NCBI GenBank assembly: GCA_910587575.1
Contig: CAJULU010000028.1
Span: forward strand, 47,003-56,095
Source of the DNA: an uncultured Dorea sp.
Lineage (GTDB): Bacteria; Bacillota; Clostridia; Lachnospirales; Lachnospiraceae
Direction of reading: 5' to 3'
Length of the DNA: 9,093 bases
Part shown: positions 1 to 6,838 of the stretch, piece after piece
Layout of the letters: the number at the start of each line of letters is the position of its first letter
Numbering within the stretch: position 1 is the first letter of the stretch
The notes under the pieces: model-generated
What the model saw: the letters and a program-made list of their open reading frames with translations, nothing else
Database searches by the model: none
Told to the model about the DNA's origin: nothing
Translations under genes and position numbers: made by a program

Positions 1-576
1 CCGGAGGAGCAGGAGGAGCTGAGGATCACGGAAGGCGAGGATTACTGTACGCTGATCACCTGTACCCCGTATGGAATCAACAGCCATCGGATTCTGGTGA
101 GGGGGACGAGGATCCGGAACCTGGAGGACACCTCTTTCTTCTACCAGCAAGCCGTTTCATCCGTGCTTCTGGGATTAAAGCTGAATGCTCCTTCGGCAAT
201 TTATTATTTCAGAGACTACTATCTCTACGAAATGTTAGAATCTTATGAACTACAGGAGCCCTCTCCTGAAACATCCACTGCACGTTATGGGAGAAAGACG
301 ATATCCCGGCTTCAATTCCTGATCCAGCCGGGACTGATGAAGCTCTATCTCTATGACAAGGATCATGGAACAGATTTTATAGACACCATGATTGAATTTT
401 TACGGTCTCCAGGCCAGCCTTCCGTCATTGCAGAAGCCCTGCACATCCATAAGAATACCTTATTGTACCGGATGGGCAAGATCAGGCAGATCACCGGATG
501 CGATTTTGTGGAAGGCGAAGAATATATGAATTACAATCTGTCTATTAAGATCATGAAATATCTGCAGATGATCTGA
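1..576 (+). CDS. PucR/CdaR-family transcriptional regulator, 3' part only
   Basis: This reading frame is open from the first base, so the gene starts left of the window; 191 residues and the TGA stop are visible. An internal ATG at base 97 is not a credible start because the frame and family similarity continue upstream of it. The C-terminal 50 or so residues carry the PucR-type helix-turn-helix (about bases 418-498), with the hallmark segment HIHKNTLLYRMGKIRQITG. The region before it, including FYQQAVSSVLLGLKL and the YYLYEMLE helix, fits the GGDEF-like middle domain of CdaR/PucR activators. In this family that domain sits between a sensory N-terminus and the DNA-binding end. Members often control sugar-acid, purine or other catabolic genes. 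It is convergent with the minus-strand cluster and may regulate it, but that is inference; its sensory domain is not in view. The family call is firm and the ligand is unknown. Confidence 0.88.
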   Translation, partial: PEEQEELRITEGEDYCTLITCTPYGINSHRILVRGTRIRNLEDTSFFYQQAVSSVLLGLKLNAPSAIYYFRDYYLYEMLESYELQEPSPETSTARYGRKTISRLQFLIQPGLMKLYLYDKDHGTDFIDTMIEFLRSPGQPSVIAEALHIHKNTLLYRMGKIRQITGCDFVEGEEYMNYNLSIKIMKYLQMI

Positions 577-581
577 ACGGT

Positions 582-622
582 TTCTGCCTGTGCAGGCGGT
601 AGGTACTGCCGCACAAGCAGAA
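582..622. terminator. Hairpin between convergent genes, probable terminator
   Basis: A long stem lies 5 bases after the stop of the PucR-like gene. Bases 582-600 pair with 605-622 around a 4-base loop, with one C/A mismatch, one bulged A and one G-T wobble. The plus-strand transcript continues into the pyrimidine-rich CATCTTCTTCTG, a poor U-tract; the minus-strand side has none. It probably ends the regulator transcript and may also protect or terminate the opposing one. The structure is seen directly and the terminator role is inferred. Confidence 0.55.
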
Positions 623-648
623 CATCTTCTTCTGACTCAAGACGGATC

Positions 649-1224
649 TTACCGGCGTTTACACGGTATCGGCCGTTTCGGACATCTTGGTTTTACCGCC
701 CCTGCCCGGACAATGGCCTCCTCTTCGCATATCTCCATACATGCCCCGCATTGAATACATTCCTGTTGGTCGATAATATGTACGAATTTATCTTTTCCGA
801 TAATTGCCTCCTCGTCACAGGCGTCAATGCACTCCCCGCAGCCATTACATTTATCCGCAAGGATGTGGTAGGTCATGAATTTCTTACATACGCCCGCCTT
901 ACAGCCTTTCTTCCCCACATGGTCTTCAAAATCCTGCCGGTAAGTTTCGAGCGCGGCAAGGACCGTATCCGCGATCTCCTCTCCGGCCTCGCAAAGAGAC
1001 TGTGTCTTCATCAATTCACAGAGTTCCTGCATCTGTCCCAGATCCGTACTCTTCCCCTTCTTCTCCGTAATATCTCCGAGGATCATCTGGAGCTGCGCGG
1101 CCCCTTCATAACCAAATACACATTTCCCACACTGCGTACACTCATTTTCAGAGACGATTCCAAGCAAAGTATTCACAACACATTCCGTTTCACTAAGATT
1201 ATGGATTCTATCTGACATATTCAT
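649..1224 (-). CDS. NuoF C-terminal-like / 2x[4Fe-4S] ferredoxin protein
   Basis: This 191-residue soluble Fe-S protein resembles the C-terminal third of NuoF/HydB flavoproteins, cut free of the FMN- and NADH-binding part. Residues 29-35 (CTQCGKC) with C78 (SLCEAG) match the four ligands of the NuoF-type 4Fe-4S cluster. Residues 126-136 and 156-166 are two ferredoxin CxxCxxCxxxC motifs, enough for two more 4Fe-4S clusters. C108 and C113 (CKAGVC) fit the linker seen in HydB proteins. The residue after the last cysteine of each ferredoxin motif is acidic (D137, E167) where proline is usual. The tail is basic with two extra cysteines (C181, C188). The AGGAGG site at 1235-1240 overlaps the TAG stop of the upstream gene and sits 10 bases before the ATG, indicating coupled translation. 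It is likely an electron carrier for the 700-residue oxidoreductase; its partner is inferred from adjacency. Confidence 0.82.
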   Translation of the reverse strand: MNMSDRIHNLSETECVVNTLLGIVSENECTQCGKCVFGYEGAAQLQMILGDITEKKGKSTDLGQMQELCELMKTQSLCEAGEEIADTVLAALETYRQDFEDHVGKKGCKAGVCKKFMTYHILADKCNGCGECIDACDEEAIIGKDKFVHIIDQQECIQCGACMEICEEEAIVRAGAVKPRCPKRPIPCKRR

Positions 1225-1238
1225 CTCACAGACACCTC

Positions 1239-3341
1239 CTAATACTCATTCCATAATTTTGGCCTGTGAAGCTGAAGCCGCAGATCGCACTGCAGGCAGC
1301 GTCCGGCTTCACATTGTGCCTGTTCACAGGTAAACGGCTGCTCCACAAGGGCAAAATCTTTCGTTCTTTCCGCTGCCGTCTTAATCCCCGGCTCTACCCT
1401 GTCAAGCCCTGCGAATCCTTCTGCCTGTCCGATATAAGGAGACGGCGTCTCATCTTCCAACAGCTTCTCACTGATATCTCCGTCTCCTCCCAGATACAGA
1501 TCCATCTGTTCTGCCGCTCTGCGTCCTGCGGCGATTGCGGCGATTACGGATTTCGTCCCTGTCACGACATCCCCAGCCGCAAATACGCCTTCCATGCTCG
1601 TCCTAAGATTCTCATCAGCCCGGATATACGGGCCATGTGTCAGTTCAAGTTCCATCTGCTTTGTACCCTCTGGTTTTTGCCCTACGGCAAAGATCACATG
1701 ATCGACTGCAATCACCTGATTGCTCCCTTCTACCAGCTCCATGACCGCCCTGCGGTCTTCATCAAAATAGAACTTGTCAATCTTCTGGATTTCCACGCCC
1801 TGGACCTTGTCCGTTCCGAGAATCCTAAGAAAAGAATGTGCCGGATGAAGGATAATCCCTTCCTGGCGTCCTTCCTCGATTTCATCCGGGGTAGACGTCA
1901 TCTGGGCTTCACTCTCAAGACATGCCATGTGGACTTCCTGCGCCCCAAGCCTGACGGCCGTTCTGGCACAGTCATATGCCACATTACCGCCGCCAAGGAC
2001 CATGACCTTCTCCCCCACCGGAAGCGGAGTTCCGTGCCTTGCATTCCTAAGGAAATCTGCGTTTACATAGACGCCCGGAAGATCGTTGCCTTCCATGGGA
2101 AGCTTCGTTCCCTGATGTGTCCCAATAGCGACAAGTACCGTATCATAGCCCTGCTCCAACAACTCCTTAGGCATAGGAGCCGCCGTCTGGGTCTCTAGTT
2201 GAAAGCCAGCTTCCAACATCACTGCGATCTCCCGATCCAGAAGCTCATCCGGCAGACGGTAGGATGGAATTCCATAACGGCACTGTCCTCCCGCTTTCTC
2301 ATTCTTTTCAAAGACTGTCACATCATGTCCTTTTTTTGCCAGATAATAGGCTGCGGTCAGGCCTGACGGTCCTGCTCCGATGACTGCCGCTTTCTTTCCT
2401 GTAGGCGCCTCCTTCCTTGTACGCTCTTTCCACATGCCGCTGTCATTGACTGCAGCAGCGCGTTTCAGTTTACAGATAGAGACAGCCCCATTCAGTTCAT
2501 TCCGTTTACACTCATTTTCACAGGCATGATTACAGATACTTCCCAGAGTCTCTGGAAACGGCACTTTTTCTCGTACCACGGCCGTAGCTTTCCCGAATTC
2601 CCCAGCCTTGATGTAACGGATATAGCGCGGGATATCGATATGTGCCGGGCAGGTACTACGGCAGGGCACGATATTCTCGGCATAGGAACGCTCTTCCTTC
2701 ATGATCTTCACCTGATCCATGATGGAGCCCGTAGGACAGACCTCGATACATGCCCCGCAGAAACGGCAGCCTGCGTCTTTCAGGGATTTCCCCTCCAAAA
2801 CTCCTGCCCGGATCCCCGCCGGGGTCCTTATATAATCCAGTACCCTGACACCCCTTAACTCCTGGCAGGCACGGATACACCTTCCGCAGCGTACACATCT
2901 GGTAAACAGATGTGAAATCAACGGATTGCTGTCATCGTTTGCAACACTTCTGGATTTTTTTCTCCATCTCTCCGCACTGACGCCCATATACTGATACATG
3001 GACTGCAATTCACATTTTCCGTATTTTGGACATCCGGTGCAGTCGGCAGGATGGGTCGCCAGGATCAGTTCCATGGCCATCTTCCTTACTTTCGATGAGA
3101 CAGGGCCATTGACGGTGACTTCCATCCCCTCTCTTACCTTCGTCTTGCATGCCGGGAACGCCCCTTCCTCTCCCCCGATTTCTACGGAACAAAGCCGGCA
3201 CCCTCCTTTTGCCTCCAAGTCCGGATGACTGCACAGGTGGGGGATAAAAATTCCCGCCCTGAGCGCCGCGTCCAGAATACTTTCGCCTTCTAATGCTTCA
3301 ATCTCTTTTCCGTCAATTTGAATCTTCATATCCTTTACCAT
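1239..3341 (-). CDS. Fe-S/FAD pyridine nucleotide oxidoreductase: NuoG N-terminus fused to a GltD-type module
   Basis: This 700-residue protein has four parts. Residues 5-80 are a 2Fe-2S domain (C37, C48, C51, C65). H97, C101, C104 and C110 form the His-Cys3 site known from NuoG and Fe-only hydrogenases. Two ferredoxin motifs follow (C149/152/155/159 and C192/195/198/202). From about residue 225 to the end it is a GltD-like flavoprotein: a cysteine-rich N-terminal region (C227, C231, C270, C274, C278), an FAD Rossmann motif (IGAGPSG, 321-327), an NAD(P) motif (LGGGNVAYDCA, 449-459) and a closing CEAGRCLQC (677-685). After the second dinucleotide fold the sequence is CLE (474-476) rather than the YRR-like basic pair of NADPH enzymes, which favours NADH; this is inference. 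No signal peptide or membrane segment is seen. Three bases separate its ATG from the upstream TAA stop. A second ATG at 3329 is possible; neither has a strong binding site. It probably feeds NAD(P)H electrons to its neighbours. Confidence 0.85.
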   Translation of the reverse strand: MVKDMKIQIDGKEIEALEGESILDAALRAGIFIPHLCSHPDLEAKGGCRLCSVEIGGEEGAFPACKTKVREGMEVTVNGPVSSKVRKMAMELILATHPADCTGCPKYGKCELQSMYQYMGVSAERWRKKSRSVANDDSNPLISHLFTRCVRCGRCIRACQELRGVRVLDYIRTPAGIRAGVLEGKSLKDAGCRFCGACIEVCPTGSIMDQVKIMKEERSYAENIVPCRSTCPAHIDIPRYIRYIKAGEFGKATAVVREKVPFPETLGSICNHACENECKRNELNGAVSICKLKRAAAVNDSGMWKERTRKEAPTGKKAAVIGAGPSGLTAAYYLAKKGHDVTVFEKNEKAGGQCRYGIPSYRLPDELLDREIAVMLEAGFQLETQTAAPMPKELLEQGYDTVLVAIGTHQGTKLPMEGNDLPGVYVNADFLRNARHGTPLPVGEKVMVLGGGNVAYDCARTAVRLGAQEVHMACLESEAQMTSTPDEIEEGRQEGIILHPAHSFLRILGTDKVQGVEIQKIDKFYFDEDRRAVMELVEGSNQVIAVDHVIFAVGQKPEGTKQMELELTHGPYIRADENLRTSMEGVFAAGDVVTGTKSVIAAIAAGRRAAEQMDLYLGGDGDISEKLLEDETPSPYIGQAEGFAGLDRVEPGIKTAAERTKDFALVEQPFTCEQAQCEAGRCLQCDLRLQLHRPKLWNEY

Positions 3342-3344
3342 CCC

Positions 3345-4832
3345 TTAGTATTCAAACTCATCCAGTTCTGCCGCCGCATTTTCTCCGGCGATACGCCCGC
3401 TGTTCAGACAGAATCCCATCGTATTTCCGGACAGGATGAAAGGATAGCTGTCTCCAAAAATATTGCATGCGTCCGTTCCCACGCAGTATAATCCCGGAAT
3501 CACTTTTGCCTCCTGAGTGAGGACCTGTGTCTTATGATTGATCTTGACACCTCCCAGAGAACCGTATGCCCCCACATTCTGCCTGCAGCAATAGAAGGGA
3601 GCTTTTGCGATCGGCTGCATATAACGTCTGTCTTTTTCAAAAATCTCGTCGAACCCGCCGTCGCACAACTCATTATACTCTTCCACCTGTGCCTTCAGAC
3701 CTTCCACGTCAATGCCCGCCTTTTCTGCCAGTTCCTCAATGGTATCTGCCTGTGCGATCGGTTCATATCCGTCCGCAAGATCTCTCTCCCACTGCTCGTC
3801 AAAGTGGTCGTAGAGGTCATGGGGATGTACATGGGAAACGATGTCCGGTCCTTTTTTCTTGTACTTCTTCAGCAGTCTGCTGTCAAAGATGGAAAATGCG
3901 ATACTTCCCGGCTGTGCCGTAATTGCGTTTCCGGTAAATGTCGTATTCCCGATCTGATCCTCCGGCATAAAACGCTCCCCATTCCTGTTCACCCACAGAC
4001 ATGGCTGGCGGAATGCCCCGTCCAGAATGAAATGGTTCATATTGTCAGGGAGCTGGTACATAAGCTCCATACTGCAGGGTACTTTCCCCGCGCCGGCTTC
4101 CCAGGCCATTTTCAGTCCATCGCCCTTCATTCCCGGAATCGCAAAATTAAAAATCGTCTTTCCGAACTCATATCCCGTCTCTTCCTGAATCATCTTAGGA
4201 TTATCGCCGAATCCTCCGGTAGCAATGATCACGGAATTCGCCCTTGCTTCCACGTCTTCACCGGCTTTTGTCTTTGCCATGACGCCAACGGCTTTCCCGT
4301 CTTCCATAATAATACTGGAAACAGGAGTCTCGAACAGGAATTCAACCCCTAATTCCGTCGCGCGCTCCGTCATCTTCTTCGTCATGGACGTCGCCGCACG
4401 AGGACCAGGTATCCCGCCGCCTTCCGGCCTGCACACATGCCAGGTAAATTCTCCGTCAGAATAGGCTCTCGTATCCTCCGGGGCGCTGAACGCTCTCTGA
4501 ACCCCTACGAACTCCACGCCCATTTCCATCAGCCAGTCAATCGTATCGCCAGACTTGAAGTAGTAGTCCCTTACCATACGAGCGTCTACACGGTAATGAG
4601 TAAAATACATATGCTTACGGAATGCCTCTCCCGGAGTCAGGGAGATCATCTGCTCTCTCTGGATCCTGGAGCCGATACCTAACGGTCCCATGCCCATATT
4701 AGCCGCTCCGCCCGTGGTGCCTGCCTTCTCAAAGGCCAATACCTGCGCCCCATTCTCCGCTGCCGCAATACTGGCTGCCAGCCCGGACAATCCTGCCGCT
4801 ACTACAATGACATCTGCTTTCATCTGTTTCAT
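3345..4832 (-). CDS. Soluble FAD-binding reductase of the fumarate reductase/succinate dehydrogenase flavoprotein fold
   Basis: This is a 495-residue FAD_binding_2 protein without signal peptide, heme-binding or FMN-binding domain, so it is a cytoplasmic catalytic subunit needing outside electrons. The N-terminal dinucleotide motif reads VVAAGLSGLAA (10-20), with alanine (A12, codon GCG) replacing the first glycine of GxGxxG. E35 ends the second strand, and GTTGGAAN (38-45) contacts the flavin in this family. VIIATGGFG (201-209) and the C-terminal SGNTMGFCLNSGRIAGE (468-484) complete the FAD site. By eye alignment with flavocytochrome c3, the catalytic arginine and the substrate histidine and arginine are missing (EDQIGN at 291-296, AYGSLGG at 422-428, DSYPFILSG at 461-469). 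It is therefore unlikely to reduce fumarate. Three ATGs are in tandem after AGGAGG (4840-4845); the third, at 4832, has the best 7-base spacing. It lies 29 bases after the Fe-S flavoprotein. The substrate is unknown, probably an activated C=C bond. Confidence 0.85.
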   Translation of the reverse strand: MKQMKADVIVVAAGLSGLAASIAAAENGAQVLAFEKAGTTGGAANMGMGPLGIGSRIQREQMISLTPGEAFRKHMYFTHYRVDARMVRDYYFKSGDTIDWLMEMGVEFVGVQRAFSAPEDTRAYSDGEFTWHVCRPEGGGIPGPRAATSMTKKMTERATELGVEFLFETPVSSIIMEDGKAVGVMAKTKAGEDVEARANSVIIATGGFGDNPKMIQEETGYEFGKTIFNFAIPGMKGDGLKMAWEAGAGKVPCSMELMYQLPDNMNHFILDGAFRQPCLWVNRNGERFMPEDQIGNTTFTGNAITAQPGSIAFSIFDSRLLKKYKKKGPDIVSHVHPHDLYDHFDEQWERDLADGYEPIAQADTIEELAEKAGIDVEGLKAQVEEYNELCDGGFDEIFEKDRRYMQPIAKAPFYCCRQNVGAYGSLGGVKINHKTQVLTQEAKVIPGLYCVGTDACNIFGDSYPFILSGNTMGFCLNSGRIAGENAAAELDEFEY

Positions 4833-4861
4833 CATCATACCTCCTGATCTTATGTTCTGGT

Positions 4862-5806
4862 TCAAATCGTCTTGAACTGCTTTTCTTTATACTTCTTGAT
4901 CTTCTCCTGCACGATTTTCCGATTTTCCGGATCTGCATAGAACCCGCCCTGAGTATGTGCGATCTCTTCCAAATGCTTTGCACGCCCCTCTACCGTAGTC
5001 CTGTCTTTCAAAAGTCCGTCTTCCCGAATCACAAATTTCCATTTTCCGTCTTCCGTTTTCTCAAGCGTCCCTCCTGCTCCGCACACCTGACATTCGATTG
5101 GATAATATAGCCCGTCCCACTGTTCTTCCCCCAGCACCAGCGCGTTGGAATGACAGTTGGGACACCATCCCATATCCTCTTCTCCCAGCCATTTGCGCTC
5201 GGCCGCAGGGGTATTTACTGCCGTCATTATATTTTCTCCCAGCTTTCTTGCGCAGGCGATCAAATCATCATCCAACAGACACTGCGCCTTTCCCGGTACC
5301 CTGGTGGCCAGAAGCATATCGACCACCTTCATATCCGTTGTAAACATGGTCGCCTGCAGTCCTTCCAACGCCATAGACTGCCATGCACGCGTAGAACCGC
5401 CCACTGCGATCAGCCCTGCGACCCGGTCCTTATGTTCAATGGCGCCGATGGTCTCCAGGAATGCAGTCTCATAACTTAAGCTCCTCTGCGCAAAGGTAAG
5501 GTAGGCGCTTGCAGGCATCAGATCATAGGTAGGCACAGAATAGATGACCGCATCCTGCACGAGCATCACATCCATGATCTTCTTCTTGGCATCTTCCTGG
5601 TCAAGCACACAGCCCGCATTCTTTCCCTGTGACATAGCCATCGTGCAGGAAGTACAGCCTGTACAATCCAGAATCTTGTAGTCCTTCAGATTGATCATGG
5701 TGACTTCTGCCCCCGCTTCCTCACAGTACATCAAAGCCTCCTTCAGCAGAATTTCATTATTACTGTCCTTTCTTCCTGCTGCGATTCCCATTACTTTTAC
5801 CGACAT
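4862..5806 (-). CDS. Iron-sulfur flavoprotein (NADPH-dependent FMN reductase fold) with C-terminal zinc ribbon
   Basis: The 314-residue product starts with a flavodoxin-like fold of the FMN reductase family (MGIAAGRKDSNNEILL, 6-21, is the phosphate-binding loop). C48, C51, C54 and C66 form a compact CX2CX2CX11C cluster motif, as in archaeal and clostridial iron-sulfur flavoproteins (Isf). SVPTYDLMPAS (90-100) and AVGGSTRAW (134-142) are the other FMN-contact loops. Beyond about residue 205 there is an added domain with C215/C218 and C239/C242, a likely zinc ribbon or rubredoxin-like knuckle. The frame is open upstream to an ATG at 5926, but AGAGGG at 5813-5818 lies 6 bases before the ATG at 5806, so that start is chosen. 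This is the first gene after the internal terminator and promoter and heads the redox unit. Isf proteins are one- or two-electron carriers between ferredoxin and other partners. Here it may pass electrons to the FAD reductase next door, which is inference. Confidence 0.83.
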   Translation of the reverse strand: MSVKVMGIAAGRKDSNNEILLKEALMYCEEAGAEVTMINLKDYKILDCTGCTSCTMAMSQGKNAGCVLDQEDAKKKIMDVMLVQDAVIYSVPTYDLMPASAYLTFAQRSLSYETAFLETIGAIEHKDRVAGLIAVGGSTRAWQSMALEGLQATMFTTDMKVVDMLLATRVPGKAQCLLDDDLIACARKLGENIMTAVNTPAAERKWLGEEDMGWCPNCHSNALVLGEEQWDGLYYPIECQVCGAGGTLEKTEDGKWKFVIREDGLLKDRTTVEGRAKHLEEIAHTQGGFYADPENRKIVQEKIKKYKEKQFKTI

Positions 5807-5812
5807 GTTCAT

Positions 5813-5818
5813 CCCTCT
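5813..5818 (-). promoter_or_regulatory. Ribosome binding site that decides the Fe-S flavoprotein start
   Basis: On the minus strand AGAGGG is followed directly by ATGAAC and then ATG TCG. The spacing is 0 bases to the first ATG (5812) and 6 bases to the second (5806), which supports the second. It also argues against the longer frame beginning at 5926. Confidence 0.7.
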
Positions 5819-5831
5819 TTTCTCTTTTCTT

Positions 5832-5860
5832 TTGATATTTTCATTGTAATGAATTGTCAT
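5832..5860 (-). promoter_or_regulatory. Probable sigma-A promoter of the redox unit, with palindromic operator
   Basis: On the minus strand ATGACA (5855-5860, five of six matches to TTGACA) is separated by 17 bases from TATCAA (5832-5837, four of six matches to TATAAT). The spacer holds TTCATT-AC-AATGAA at 5840-5853, a perfect inverted repeat with 6-base arms, well placed for a repressor. Transcription would start a short way ahead of the AGAGGG site and give a leader of about 20 bases. Support comes from its position just after a terminator. Activity and regulator are unproven. Confidence 0.5.
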
Positions 5861-5940
5861 TTTCTTAACATCGTGCCTATTCCAAAAATCTGTTTCAAAT
5901 ATCTTCTCTTTTTTGTGCAAGGACACAATGATAGCGAAAA

Positions 5941-5974
5941 CAGGCGTATGGAGCCACTGCTTCCCACACGCCTG
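5941..5974 (-). terminator. Rho-independent terminator after the aldolase gene
   Basis: On the minus strand CAGGCGTGTGG pairs with CCATACGCCTG over 11 base pairs, with a single G-U wobble and a 12-base loop. It begins 8 bases after the aldolase stop codon and is followed by TTTTCGCT. The U-run is short, so termination may be partial, allowing some read-through into the redox genes. There is no T-run on the plus-strand side, so it acts on minus-strand transcripts. Confidence 0.75.
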
Positions 5975-5982
5975 AATGTCAT

Positions 5983-6834
5983 CTAGCTGTTTCCTTTCCC
6001 CTCGGAACCAAACAGCACGATTTTTTCTTTTACGACTTCTTTCATCTTGGCAATCTCATATGGAATGAGGCACATCATAGATTTTTCTCCCGCTGCGATG
6101 CCGGCTTCTATCCCGCTTTTGCCCGCCTTGTCAATATCTGTGAAAATATTTACCTTTGCCACCCCAAGCCTGACCGCCTTCCTAAAGTCGTCGTCCGAAA
6201 GACCGGAACCGCCGTGCAGCACCAAGGGAAGATTTGTTTTTTCAGAAATCTCCCGAATCCGCCCGAAGTCTAACTGGGGCGGAAATGCATAATCCCCATG
6301 TGCGTTTCCCACGGCGATCGCTAAGGAATCCACGCCTGTTCTTGCGGCAAAGTCCGAAGCCGTATCAGGATCCGTAAAATAATCACTTGGATTTTTCAGT
6401 TTCCCTGCTCCCTCATTATCGCCGACATGGCCAAGTTCTCCTTCCACCGTCACCCCCATGGCATGGCAGATCTTCACCATCTCGGCTACTTTCTCTACGT
6501 TTTCCTCGTAAGAAGCAGTAGAACAATCATACATGACGGAAGAAAATCCAAGTTTTAAAGCCTCCATGCATTTTTCAAATGTCAGGCCATGGTCATAGTG
6601 GACACATACCGGGACACTTGCTTTTTTCGCCATTGGAACCAGATACTCGGCGACCCTTTCCAATCCCATCGTCGGAAGAAGCACTTCTGCAGTCCCTACC
6701 ATGACCGGCGCCCGTAATTCTTCCGCCGTCTCAATGACGGCCCGGGCCATCTCCACATTCACTGCATTAAAGAACCCGACGCCATAACCGCCATCCTTTG
6801 CCGCAAGCAAGATATCATTCATATTTACTAACAT
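5983..6834 (-). CDS. Class II (zinc) ketose-bisphosphate aldolase, KbaY/GatY/FbaA/IolJ family
   Basis: The 283-residue protein is the usual length for tagatose-bisphosphate and Bacillus-type fructose-bisphosphate aldolases. It cleaves a ketose (bis)phosphate to dihydroxyacetone phosphate and an aldehyde. Key residues are all present: the catalytic D81 followed by zinc ligand H82 (VHYDHG, 78-83), EGELGHVG (131-138), zinc ligands H179 (GNAHGDY) and H207 (LHGGSG), and the phosphate-binding NIFTD (229-233). Small-residue loops such as PSDYFTDP (149-156) fit the family. The AGAGGTG site overlaps the kinase TGA stop, with 6 bases to the ATG, so translation is coupled to the kinase. It is the last gene of the sugar unit, ahead of a terminator. 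Sequence alone does not separate fructose-, tagatose- or deoxygluconate-phosphate substrates. The kinase next to it should supply the substrate. Confidence 0.92.
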   Translation of the reverse strand: MLVNMNDILLAAKDGGYGVGFFNAVNVEMARAVIETAEELRAPVMVGTAEVLLPTMGLERVAEYLVPMAKKASVPVCVHYDHGLTFEKCMEALKLGFSSVMYDCSTASYEENVEKVAEMVKICHAMGVTVEGELGHVGDNEGAGKLKNPSDYFTDPDTASDFAARTGVDSLAIAVGNAHGDYAFPPQLDFGRIREISEKTNLPLVLHGGSGLSDDDFRKAVRLGVAKVNIFTDIDKAGKSGIEAGIAAGEKSMMCLIPYEIAKMKEVVKEKIVLFGSEGKGNS

Positions 6835-6838
6835 CGTT

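Noticed and set aside
1266..2198. Long plus-strand open frame (310 codons) opposite the 700-residue oxidoreductase gene
   Set aside because: It mirrors a well-supported Fe-S/FAD gene, has a cysteine- and histidine-rich low-sense composition, no binding site and no recognisable family.
3534..4352. Plus-strand open frame of 272 codons opposite the FAD reductase gene
   Set aside because: It is fully covered by the FAD-binding gene with clear motifs; the antisense product shows no domain and no ribosome binding site.
3345..4832. Naming this gene fumarate reductase or succinate dehydrogenase
   Set aside because: The substrate-binding histidine and arginines are absent in the aligned segments, and no heme, membrane or Fe-S partner subunits of that complex are encoded nearby.
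5807..5926. N-terminal extension of 40 residues for the Fe-S flavoprotein
   Set aside because: The extension is lysine/asparagine-rich, covers the probable promoter, has no binding site at 5926, and precedes a good AGAGGG-6-ATG start.
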